From: Myxococcota bacterium
GTDB lineage: Bacteria > Myxococcota > Polyangia > GCA-2747355 > JAKLHH01
Length of the DNA: 16,710 nucleotides
Reading direction: 5' to 3'
NCBI GenBank assembly: GCA_022710245.1
Contig: JAKLHH010000036.1
Location: 1-16,710, forward strand
Every line of letters begins with the position of its first letter. The first letter of the stretch is position 1. The translations under genes were made by a program, and so were the position numbers. This document shows, in pieces, positions 5,907 to 12,541 of the stretch. Below the pieces are notes generated by a model. That model was not told the origin of the DNA. It was given only the letters and a program-made list of their open reading frames with translations, and did not search any database.

Positions 5907-7195
5907 CCCCCTACCTCTCCGTCGGCAACCTGGTCAAGCAACTGCGCGCCGCGCTGGTGCTCCGTCGCGCCACCGACTGGCAACACTTCGGCGCCTGGCT
6001 CGATCGCAACGCCTGGCGCTCGATCCCGGTCGCCGCGGGCGCGGTGGGGATGGGCTGCATCGGCTACGGCTATCACGCGGTCTGGGAGGTCACCGAGGCC
6101 TGCAACCTGCGCTGCCGCCACTGCCACGCGATGTCCGAGGAGGGCGGCCCCGACGAGCTGACGACCGACGAGGGCCGCGCCTTCATCGATCAGCTCGCGC
6201 GCCTGCCGCGCTTCCAGATGCTGGCCTTCTCCGGCGGCGAGCCGCTGGTCCGCCGCGACATCGACGACCTCCTCGCGCACGCCAAGCGGCGCGGGCTGGT
6301 CAGCGTGATCGCGACCAACGGCACCCTGATCGACCTGCCGCGCGCGAAGGCGCTGCGCCGCCTGGGGGTGAAGGGCGTGGCGGTGAGCTTCGACTCCACC
6401 GACCCGGCGATCCACAACCACATCCGCCGCCACCCGACCGCCTTCGAGCGAGCGCTGCGCGGCATCGAGGCCTGCCGCAAGGCGGGCCTGGTGATCCAGA
6501 TCAACTACACCGCGATGCAGGAGAACCTCGCCACCCTCGAGCAGGTGGTGCGCTTCTGCCACGAGATCCGCGCCGACATCATGCTCTGCTACCAGCTGGT
6601 GCCGATGGGGCGTGGCTCGGCGATCTGCCAGTCGGCGCTCTCGCCGCTCGACAACCGGGAGCTGGTGCACCGGATCCGCGCGCTGCAGCGGGACGCGGTG
6701 ACCATCGTGGAGCCGGTGGCGGCGCCGCAGTACTGGGCACACCTCCTCGGCCGCGACAACCTCGACCCCAAGCCGATCGCGCGCCCCCGCCACTTCCACG
6801 GCTGCGCCGCGGGGTGGGGGCTCATCTACCTCAAGCCCGACGGCGAGGTCTGGCCCTGCCCCTTCGTGCCGGTGAGCGGCGGCAACCTGCGAAGCGCGCC
6901 GCTCCTCGAGATCTACTCGCGGAGCGAGATCTTCCGCGACCTCTCCGACCGCGACAAGCTGCGCGGCCGCTGCGGCGAGTGCGAGAACCGCCACGTCTGC
7001 GGCGGCTGCCGGGGGAAGGCCTACGCGGCCACCGGGGACGCGCTGGCCGAGGATCCGACCTGCTACCTGCACCACCAGGAGATGCCGCGCTACCTTGGCT
7101 GGCGAGAGGAGTCGATGGTCCCGGAGGGGGCGACGACGGGCGTGAGCGAGGAGCGTCCAGCGGCCGAGCGGCCGGCCGGGGATCAGGGCCGGTAG
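5897..7195 (+). CDS. Radical SAM/SPASM enzyme, AhbD/NirJ-like family
   Basis: This 432-residue protein has the radical SAM cluster C69-N-L-R-C73-R-H-C76 and the S-G-G-E motif (112-115) that contacts SAM. Its C-terminal SPASM domain has seven Cys (303, 321, 359, 362, 368, 371, 389) arranged C...C-P...G-R-C-G-E-C...V-C-G-G-C-R...D-P-T-C, which should bind two auxiliary 4Fe-4S clusters. The C-terminal pattern G-R-C-x-x-C-E-x-x-x-x-C-G-G-C-R is the one seen in AhbC/AhbD/NirJ tetrapyrrole enzymes and close relatives of unknown role. About 60 residues precede the core, with a hydrophobic, Gly-rich stretch at 44-60 that could associate with membrane. The coupled UbiA gene suggests modification of a prenylated lipid or quinone rather than heme or a peptide; no precursor peptide is visible. 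It overlaps the convergent next gene by 13 bp. Confidence 0.85.
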   Translation: MALAPYLSVGNLVKQLRAALVLRRATDWQHFGAWLDRNAWRSIPVAAGAVGMGCIGYGYHAVWEVTEACNLRCRHCHAMSEEGGPDELTTDEGRAFIDQLARLPRFQMLAFSGGEPLVRRDIDDLLAHAKRRGLVSVIATNGTLIDLPRAKALRRLGVKGVAVSFDSTDPAIHNHIRRHPTAFERALRGIEACRKAGLVIQINYTAMQENLATLEQVVRFCHEIRADIMLCYQLVPMGRGSAICQSALSPLDNRELVHRIRALQRDAVTIVEPVAAPQYWAHLLGRDNLDPKPIARPRHFHGCAAGWGLIYLKPDGEVWPCPFVPVSGGNLRSAPLLEIYSRSEIFRDLSDRDKLRGRCGECENRHVCGGCRGKAYAATGDALAEDPTCYLHHQEMPRYLGWREESMVPEGATTGVSEERPAAERPAGDQGR

Positions 7196-8010
7196 GTGTA
7201 CTTCTCGAAGAGCCCGTCGAGGTAGCTCTGGTTGAAGGCCTTGCTCTCGTCGGGCCCGTGCACCACCACCGCCTTCACGCGGCTCGAGCCGGAGCGGGCG
7301 AGACCCTTGACCCAGGAGTAGGGCTCGGCGGCGTTGCCGTAGCCCATCAGCTGGCCGATCGACTCGCCGCGATCGCCGACGCGCGCGCAGGTGACCCAGC
7401 TGGTGCAGTTGCTCTGCTTGCTGGACCCGGTGCCGTAGTTCGGGTCGCCGCCGTTGTAGTTGAAGCGGCCGAGGACGCCGTCGTGGTTGGCGCGGGCGCT
7501 GTCGATCCAGCCGCGCAGGCGGCCCATCTCGCTGTCGGTGAGCTGCACGATGACGCCGAGGCGGTCACCCGAGTAGCTGCTCGGGCCGCGCCACGCGTTG
7601 TCGCTCAGGCTGCTGATGTTGTCATAGTCGCGCTCGCCGACCCGCGTGTGCAGGTGGTGGCTGCTGACCGCGAACTCGACCAGGTTCGGCGAGAGCTGGG
7701 TGAGGTAGGCCTTCTCGCCGTCGGAGTAGGTGGCCGCACCATAGGAGTAGCCGTTGTTGGCGGAGAAGAGCCGCTTCGGCACGGCGAAGACCGGGACGCC
7801 CCGGGCGCTGCGGAAGGTCGGCAGGTTGTTGCTCTGGATGAAGCTGGCGATCCGCTGCTCGGGGGCGGTCGCCTTCACCCGCGAGTGGGTCGCGTCGTCG
7901 ATGCCGCAGAAGCGGTCCTGACACGGACCGGCGAGGGCGCCGCGGGCGGCGACCGCGAGGAGCAGGGTGAGGCTCAGGCTGAGCGCAGCGCGCACGTGAA
8001 TCCGTGACAT
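7183..8010 (-). CDS. Exported protein, possible permuted papain-like hydrolase
   Basis: The ATG at 8010-8008 has a strong GGAGG seven bases upstream. The 275-residue product has a classic signal peptide (R-I-H-V-R, a Leu/Ala core, cleavage after A-L-A about residue 27). I do not recognise the family with certainty. The middle has S-S-H118-H-L-H121-T-R, and later come F-N-Y-N and S-N201-C202-T-S-W-V-T. A His before an N-C-t-x-W/V motif is the order in circularly permuted NlpC/P60-like folds (LRAT, DUF4105), so Cys202 with one of the His residues could be catalytic; this is inference. The stretch L-T-D-S-E-M-G-R-L-R-G-W between them also fits that layout. Four further Cys (30, 35 and 208 are clear) may form disulfides. 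The product is probably periplasmic or secreted. Confidence 0.78.
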   Translation of the reverse strand: MSRIHVRAALSLSLTLLLAVAARGALAGPCQDRFCGIDDATHSRVKATAPEQRIASFIQSNNLPTFRSARGVPVFAVPKRLFSANNGYSYGAATYSDGEKAYLTQLSPNLVEFAVSSHHLHTRVGERDYDNISSLSDNAWRGPSSYSGDRLGVIVQLTDSEMGRLRGWIDSARANHDGVLGRFNYNGGDPNYGTGSSKQSNCTSWVTCARVGDRGESIGQLMGYGNAAEPYSWVKGLARSGSSRVKAVVVHGPDESKAFNQSYLDGLFEKYTYRP

Positions 8011-8088
8011 GCAAGTCCTCCGTAGGGTGAGAAGCGGCGGCTGCAGCAAGCGTGCCCGCTCCTCGAGCCCGGGATCCCGAGGACTTGC
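8011..8088 (-). promoter_or_regulatory. 10-bp inverted repeat that can hide the Shine-Dalgarno of the exported protein
   Basis: GCAAGTCCTC at 8011-8020 and its exact complement GAGGACTTGC at 8079-8088 (plus-strand reading) flank 58 bp. In the minus-strand transcript the downstream arm starts directly before the ATG and contains most of the GGAGG ribosome site. A perfect 10-bp palindrome, CGGGATCCCG (8070-8079), abuts the upstream arm. Pairing of the arms would occlude the ribosome site. Confidence 0.55.
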
Positions 8089-8149
8089 GGGCCCCGGACC
8101 AACGTCGCAGTCACCGGTTTTCGGAGGTCGAAGCGGCCGCGACCAACAA

Positions 8150-9922
8150 TCAGGTGGGCAGCAGCGTGGGGAGGTCCGCGCCGAGGCTGAGCAGGACCAG
8201 CGTCTGGTCGTCCTGCTGCGGCGCGCCACCGACGAAGCGGTGCAGCTCGGCGAGGAGGTGCTGCAGCACCGCGTGGGGGGTGGGCGACTGCTCCCTCGCG
8301 ATCGCCGCCCGCAGCCGGTCCATCCCGAAGTCGTGGCCCTGCCGGTTGACCGCCTCGTTGATGCCGTCGGTGTAGAGCACCACCACGTCACCCGGCAGCA
8401 GCGCGTAGGCCTTCTCCGGGTAGTCGAGATCCGCCAGCACCCCGAGCGCGACCGAGGTCGACTCGTCCAGCTCGGCGAGGCCGCTGAAGCGGCTGCTGGC
8501 CACGAGCGGCGGCTGGTGCCCGGCGTTGGCCACCGTCAGCGTGCGCTCCTCGAGATCGATGAGGATGAAGGCCACCGTGGCGAACATCGCCTCCTGCCCG
8601 GACTCGAGGAGGGTCCGGTTGGCGCGGCTCAGCACCTCGCCCGCGCCCAGCCCCGAGCGGGCGAGGAGCCGGATGTCGGTGGCGACCTTGGCCATCAGGA
8701 GCGCCGCGCTGACGCCGTGGCCGGAGATGTCGCCCACCAGGACGCCGATGCGGGTCGGCGTGATGGGGACGATGTCGTAGAAGTCTCCGCCGACCTGGTT
8801 GGCCGATGCGTAGTGGGTCTCGAAGACCAGGCCCTGCACGGCCTCGAGCCGCTGCGGCAGGAAGCTGCGCTGGATCTGCCGGGCGAGCCGCAGGTCATCC
8901 TCCAGGCGCTGCTGCTGGAGGAGGGCCTGGGTGGCGCGCGCGCTCGCGATGGCCACCGCCGCCTGCCGCGCGATGGCCTCGAGCAGCGCGAGGCCCTCGT
9001 GGGTGAACGACCGCGAGCCGGGGCTCGCCTCGAGGTGCAGCGTGCCGAGGGACTCGCCGCGGTAGATCAGCGGCGCGCCCATCTTGGGCTCGCCGCCCTC
9101 GCCGTCGGTATCGGCCGCCTGCAGCTCGAGCCGGTGCGAGCCCTCGCCGATCAGCTGCCCCGCCGCCGGCGTGCGCGGCCTCCCCGCCAGCGTGTGCCCG
9201 CGGATGACGCCCTCGCCCCGCTCCATCACCTGGTCGATGATGGTGCGCGACATCTGGATACCGCCGTCCCCGCCCGGGCGGACCTTGACCGCCTCGGGGA
9301 CCAGCTCGCCGGTCGCTGGGTTGACCAGCAGCACGAAGCCGCGCTCGGTCTGCGGGAAGACCTCGAGCAGGTGGTCGAGGATCTTGTCGAGGAGCCGCGG
9401 CAGGTCCATCTCGGTGGCGATCACGTCGGCGACCCGGCACATCGACTCGAGCATGCTCACCGCGCGAGCCTCGGTGACCGCGCTGAACGTGTCGGTGATC
9501 CGCCCGCCCTCGGGGGTCGTGCCGTCGCGGATGAGCGGCGAGCTGGCGCTCTTGCTGCCGAGCGTGGCTGCGAGGTTGCCGCCGACCTGGTTGAGGTCGG
9601 CGAGCATGGTGAGGACCTCCTCGGACCACGCCTGCCGCCGCGCCGCCTGGTAGCGGAAGGTGGAGCCGCCGATCCGGATCAGATCGCCGTCGGCGAGGCG
9701 CCGGCGCTGCACCGCGACCTCGTTGACGAAGGTGCCGTTGCCGCTGCCGAGGTCCTCGACCTCATCACCCTCGCCGCTGACGTGGATGCACGCGTGGCGG
9801 CGGGAGACGTTGAGGTCGCCGATATAGATGTCGCTGCCGAGCGAGCGCCCGAGGACGCTGTCCTTCTGCAGCTCGAAGCTCTTTCCAGTCGACGGGCCCT
9901 TGATCGCGACGAGGGTCGCCAT
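8150..9922 (-). CDS. FHA-GAF-RsbU/SpoIIE PP2C-type phosphatase
   Basis: I start the 590-residue protein at the ATG 9922-9920, two bases after the STAS gene stop, with GAGG upstream. Residues 1-92 form an FHA domain, which binds phosphothreonine: G25-R-S, S40-R-R-H43 and G59-S-G-N-G-T-F-V-N67 are all present. Residues about 155-335 look like a GAF sensor. A short helix with A-R-Q-I-Q-R-S-F-L-P (347-356) then leads into the SpoIIE/RsbU phosphatase domain with G-G-D380-F-Y-D, G-D398-I-S-G-H-G, Y-T-D519-G-I-N-E and Q-D571-D-Q-T, the conserved metal-binding Asp set. It should dephosphorylate a STAS anti-anti-sigma protein, most simply its operon partner. The FHA domain offers a link to Ser/Thr kinases, and one lies about 2.6 kb away. 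The protein is soluble, with no transmembrane segment. Confidence 0.92.
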   Translation of the reverse strand: MATLVAIKGPSTGKSFELQKDSVLGRSLGSDIYIGDLNVSRRHACIHVSGEGDEVEDLGSGNGTFVNEVAVQRRRLADGDLIRIGGSTFRYQAARRQAWSEEVLTMLADLNQVGGNLAATLGSKSASSPLIRDGTTPEGGRITDTFSAVTEARAVSMLESMCRVADVIATEMDLPRLLDKILDHLLEVFPQTERGFVLLVNPATGELVPEAVKVRPGGDGGIQMSRTIIDQVMERGEGVIRGHTLAGRPRTPAAGQLIGEGSHRLELQAADTDGEGGEPKMGAPLIYRGESLGTLHLEASPGSRSFTHEGLALLEAIARQAAVAIASARATQALLQQQRLEDDLRLARQIQRSFLPQRLEAVQGLVFETHYASANQVGGDFYDIVPITPTRIGVLVGDISGHGVSAALLMAKVATDIRLLARSGLGAGEVLSRANRTLLESGQEAMFATVAFILIDLEERTLTVANAGHQPPLVASSRFSGLAELDESTSVALGVLADLDYPEKAYALLPGDVVVLYTDGINEAVNRQGHDFGMDRLRAAIAREQSPTPHAVLQHLLAELHRFVGGAPQQDDQTLVLLSLGADLPTLLPT

Positions 9923-9924
9923 GC

Positions 9925-10290
9925 TCAGGACCTCGCGAACCGCTGCGCCGCCTGGTCGACCGTGTCGCAGAGCTCGAAGACGGACTCCAGCCGGAGCAGG
10001 CGGAAGACCTCCTTGGGCTGGCGCTGGAGGGCCGCGGCCTTCACCTCGCCGCCCCTCGCCTTGACGTGCTTGAAGAGGGAGACGAGGGCCCCCACGCCGG
10101 AGCTGTCGATCCACTCGAGGCCTGCGAGGTCGAGGACCAGCCGGGTGTGCCCCTGGTCCGGCAGCGCCGCCAGCGCCGCCCGCAGCGGCCCCACGCGGGC
10201 CGCGTCCATGCGTCCCCGGATGGAGAGCACCGACACCTCACCGCGCCGGGTGACGGCGTGCTCGAGCTTGGGCTCCTGTGGCTCGGTCAT
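9925..10290 (-). CDS. STAS-domain anti-sigma factor antagonist
   Basis: The 121-residue protein is the usual size for a SpoIIAA/RsbV-like STAS protein. The phosphorylation motif is I-D62-S-S-G65-V-G-A-L, preceded by the V-L-D-L strand. In partner switching, a kinase-type anti-sigma factor phosphorylates the Ser here and an RsbU phosphatase removes the phosphate; the unphosphorylated form frees the sigma factor or another target. The gene is followed after two bases by its likely phosphatase. No RsbW-like kinase is in the window, so the partner is elsewhere or the target differs. The ATG has no Shine-Dalgarno, and a good promoter ends only 7 bases upstream, so the mRNA may be leaderless. Confidence 0.9.
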   Translation of the reverse strand: MTEPQEPKLEHAVTRRGEVSVLSIRGRMDAARVGPLRAALAALPDQGHTRLVLDLAGLEWIDSSGVGALVSLFKHVKARGGEVKAAALQRQPKEVFRLLRLESVFELCDTVDQAAQRFARS

Positions 10291-10297
10291 GGGGGCA

Positions 10298-10327
10298 ATT
10301 CTACGAGGGTGGCTCGGGGCGGGTCAA
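10298..10327 (-). promoter_or_regulatory. Sigma-70-type promoter of the STAS-RsbU operon, leaderless layout
   Basis: On the minus strand TTGACC (10327-10322), an 18-bp spacer and TAGAAT (10303-10298) match five of six bases at each box. Only seven bases (TGCCCCC) separate the -10 from the ATG at 10290, so transcription should begin at or one base before the start codon. Confidence 0.65.
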
Positions 10328-10340
10328 ACGCTACGGTGAG

Positions 10341-10826
10341 TCACTGCGGCAGGGAGAGCAGCTCGGCCCGCACCCTGCCCGCCTCCACCACCAGTCGCCC
10401 GACGCCGAGCGGGAGATCGAAGCGACGCGGCCCGGCGCTACCTGGGTTCACGTAGAGCACCCCGCGCTCCTCGCGGATCAGCGGCCGGTGCGAGTGCCCG
10501 GAGACGACCGCCGCGATCCCCGCTGCGCCCGGCTCGAGGTCGAGGCGCCCCAGGTCATGGAGCAGGTAGATCTGCACGCCGCCGACCTCGACGAGCTCGG
10601 TCTCCGGGAGCAGCGTCGCGATCGGGGGATCGTCCACGTTGCCGCGCACCGCGTGTACGGGCGCCAGGCTCCGGAGCGCATCGAGCACGCCCTCTTCGCC
10701 CACGTCGCCTGCGTGGAGGATGAGGTCCGAGCCCGCGAGCGCCGCGAGGGCGTCCGGGCGCATCAGCCCGTGGGTGTCGGAGATGAGCCCCACGATGAGG
10801 GGCCGCGCTGAAGGTGCCGCTGCCAT
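10341..10826 (-). CDS. YfcE/MJ0936-type metallophosphoesterase
   Basis: This 161-residue protein is full length for the small calcineurin-like phosphodiesterases of the YfcE/MJ0936 group. The metal ligands are all visible: S-D17-T-H19-G, H-A-G-D41, G-N63-V-D, H90-D and G-H-S-H113, with the family's N-P-G-S at about 136-139. Members hydrolyse phosphodiester bonds (bis-pNPP in vitro) using two metals; the natural substrate is usually unknown. There is no signal peptide, so it acts in the cytoplasm. The ATG lacks a clear ribosome site. It starts seven bases after the stop of a protein remnant and ends 50 bp before the STAS gene. Confidence 0.9.
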   Translation of the reverse strand: MAAAPSARPLIVGLISDTHGLMRPDALAALAGSDLILHAGDVGEEGVLDALRSLAPVHAVRGNVDDPPIATLLPETELVEVGGVQIYLLHDLGRLDLEPGAAGIAAVVSGHSHRPLIREERGVLYVNPGSAGPRRFDLPLGVGRLVVEAGRVRAELLSLPQ

Positions 10827-10833
10827 CGGGTCG

Positions 10834-11037
10834 CTACTTGAGGATAGTGTAGCACCCGACCACGATCTCCACCTTGACGTTCTTGCCCGACTTCACCACC
10901 TCGCACCCCTGGCCGAGCAGCTCCACGTCTCCGGCCGCGTTGAAGTCCCAGCAGGGGTTGCCGCGACGGGATGCAAGAATCGGCAGGCCGCCGTCGCGCG
11001 ACGCGACGACGTGGCGACAGCTCGCGGGTGGCCGCTG
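10834..11037 (-). pseudogene. C-terminal remnant of a secreted (VWA-like) protein
   Basis: Directly behind the hydrolase stop, and in the same frame, 67 codons stay open to a TAG at 10836-10834. The last 42 or so encode a protein-like tail: G-N-P-C-W-D-F-N-A-A, then V-E-L-L-G-Q-G-C, then V-K-V-E-I-V-V-G-C, ending T-I-L-K. C-W at its head, an internal Cys and a terminal v-E-I-x-x-G-C-x-T resemble, as I recall, the C-terminus of VWA-type lipoproteins of myxobacteria. There is no ATG, GTG or ribosome site at a sensible position, and the residues just before it (S-C-R-H-V-V) do not look native. Codon use is gene-like (G/C third positions). I read it as the tail of a gene whose body was deleted. 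Confidence 0.5.
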
Positions 11038-11751
11038 TCACTCGAGCGCGGGCGCGAGGAGGCGGCGCCACGGCTCGCGCGCCAGCGACGGGAGCGGCGC
11101 GGTGTAGGAGTGGCCGAGCTGCGGCGCCACCACCGCGGCGCAGCCGAGCCCGCGCCGGGTCGCCTCGGCGCAGACCTGCCGGGCCCACACCCCGCAGCCC
11201 TTGCTCCCGCAGCCGAGGACCAGCGCCTTGCCGCCGCCGCGCGCGAAGCTCGCCAGCGTCGCCGGCGTCCACACCTGCTGGCCGCCCTCGACGAGGTAGA
11301 GGCGCGGGAAGCGGGCCGGCGCCGCGACGGCGAGCCGCGAAGCGAGGATGGCGCCGAGCGAGAAGCCGGCGAGGAGCACCGGGCCGGAGCTCACGCGCCC
11401 CGGCTGACGCTGCGCGAGCGCCCGCGCGCCCGCCTCGAGCTCGGCGAGGACGCGCTGGCGGTGCGAGAAGGTCCAGCGGCCGTAGCTCGCCGGCACATCA
11501 CCGCGCGGCAGGCCGCGCGGGCAGAGCACCCAGGCGCGACCGAGGACGAGCTCCTCGAGGCTCTCGCAGAACCACTCCGGTCGATCGAAGTTGCCGTGCA
11601 GACCGACGACCAGCGGCCGCGCGCCGGGCCCGGCCGGCGCCAGCAGCGCGGCGGGGCGGAAGCCGGGGACGGGCAGCGCGGTGGGCTTCGCCTCGGCGGT
11701 GCCGGCGCCTCCGAGGACGAGGGCCAGCAGGACGAGCCGCCTCAGCGTCAC
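11038..11751 (-). CDS. Exported alpha/beta-hydrolase (esterase-like)
   Basis: The 237-residue protein starts at a GTG that overlaps the sfsA stop by four bases (GTGA), so it is coupled to sfsA. A basic, Leu-rich N-terminus ending A-E-A (residue 21) is a signal peptide. The fold markers are L-H-G-N (51-54, oxyanion loop), G-F-S131-L-G (nucleophile elbow) and L-G-H214-S (catalytic His). The catalytic acid is not evident: the position after strand six reads V-L-G-C-G-S-K-G-C, where esterases usually have Asp. Four Cys between about 181 and 204 could form disulfides near the active site. It resembles the carboxylesterase/phospholipase and Phb-depolymerase-like group; the substrate is unknown. Confidence 0.8.
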   Translation of the reverse strand: MTLRRLVLLALVLGGAGTAEAKPTALPVPGFRPAALLAPAGPGARPLVVGLHGNFDRPEWFCESLEELVLGRAWVLCPRGLPRGDVPASYGRWTFSHRQRVLAELEAGARALAQRQPGRVSSGPVLLAGFSLGAILASRLAVAAPARFPRLYLVEGGQQVWTPATLASFARGGGKALVLGCGSKGCGVWARQVCAEATRRGLGCAAVVAPQLGHSYTAPLPSLAREPWRRLLAPALE

Positions 11752-12491
11752 GCGCGCCTCGCCCGAGGCGGCGCGGCCAGCCGGCAGGGCACCGCCTCGC
11801 CGAGGCTGGCGACCAGCCAGCTGCCTCCCGGGCGCCCGTCAGCCAGCTCGAAGCGCACGCGGTAGGCGAGCACCTCGACGCCGGCCCGCGCCGCGCGGCG
11901 GAGCGCCGCCGCGTACGCGGGATCCCGCTCGTGGCTGGCGCGGAAGAAGCTGCCGTCCTCGCGGTTGACGAGGAAGAAGATCACCGCGCGCTGGCCACGC
12001 CGCACCAGCGCGCGCAGCTCGCGCAGGTGCTTGAGGCCGCGCTCGGTGACCGCGTCGGGGAAGCCGACGCCGCCGTCGGGAGTCGGCCAGGTGGCGTTCT
12101 TCACCTCGACGTAGCAGTCGGGGAGCCCGGGGCCGGCGAGGACGAAGTCGATGCGGCTGCGCGGGCCGCAGCGGACCTCGGGCCGCACCTCGGCGTAGCC
12201 GGCGAGCTCGGCGACCTGGCCCGCGCGCAGCGCCGCGGCGACCAGCTGGTTCGAGCGCAGCGTGTTGATCCCCACCCACCCCGCCGCGAGGCGGATCCAC
12301 TCGGCGGTGTAGGCGTACTTGCGCTTCTCGCTGAGCGCGCGGCTGGCGACGACCAGCGCGCCCGGCTCGAGGCAGCCCTCCATCGTCCCCGTGTTGGGGC
12401 AGTGCACGGTGAGCAGCGCGCCGTCCTCGAGGCGGAGGTCGATGAGGAAGCGCTGCCGGCGGCGGATGAGGGCGCCCGAGATCCAGTCCAT
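11748..12491 (-). CDS. sfsA: SfsA family DNA/RNA nuclease-like protein
   Basis: The 247-residue protein matches SfsA along its whole length. It has the N-terminal OB-like part with H30-C-P-N-T-G-T-M37 and the PD-(D/E)xK-like core S-R-I-D115-F...C-Y-V-E129-V-K131-N-A-T. After it come P-D-A-V-T-E-R-G-L-K-H-L and F-F-L-V-N-R-E-D. SfsA was named for sugar fermentation stimulation in E. coli; its fold and conserved residues suggest nucleic acid binding or nuclease activity, but its physiological role is unsettled. The ATG follows G-A-G-G-G. It is the first gene of a pair with the exported hydrolase; the two have no obvious functional link. The length is normal and nothing is missing. Confidence 0.93.
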   Translation of the reverse strand: MDWISGALIRRRQRFLIDLRLEDGALLTVHCPNTGTMEGCLEPGALVVASRALSEKRKYAYTAEWIRLAAGWVGINTLRSNQLVAAALRAGQVAELAGYAEVRPEVRCGPRSRIDFVLAGPGLPDCYVEVKNATWPTPDGGVGFPDAVTERGLKHLRELRALVRRGQRAVIFFLVNREDGSFFRASHERDPAYAAALRRAARAGVEVLAYRVRFELADGRPGGSWLVASLGEAVPCRLAAPPRARRA

Positions 12492-12541
12492 CGGCCCTCA
12501 GGATAGCACCTGCACCTGCGGGGCGCCTCGAGGGAACGAGG

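Noticed and set aside
5903..7075. 390-codon minus-strand frame opposite the radical SAM gene
   Set aside because: Antisense to the Cys-motif enzyme; composition is that of a mirror frame.
8009..10339. Long plus-strand open frame (776 codons) opposite the phosphatase and STAS genes
   Set aside because: It is antisense to two clear genes with full motif sets. Its Arg/Ala/Glu-rich product is typical of a GC-rich shadow frame.
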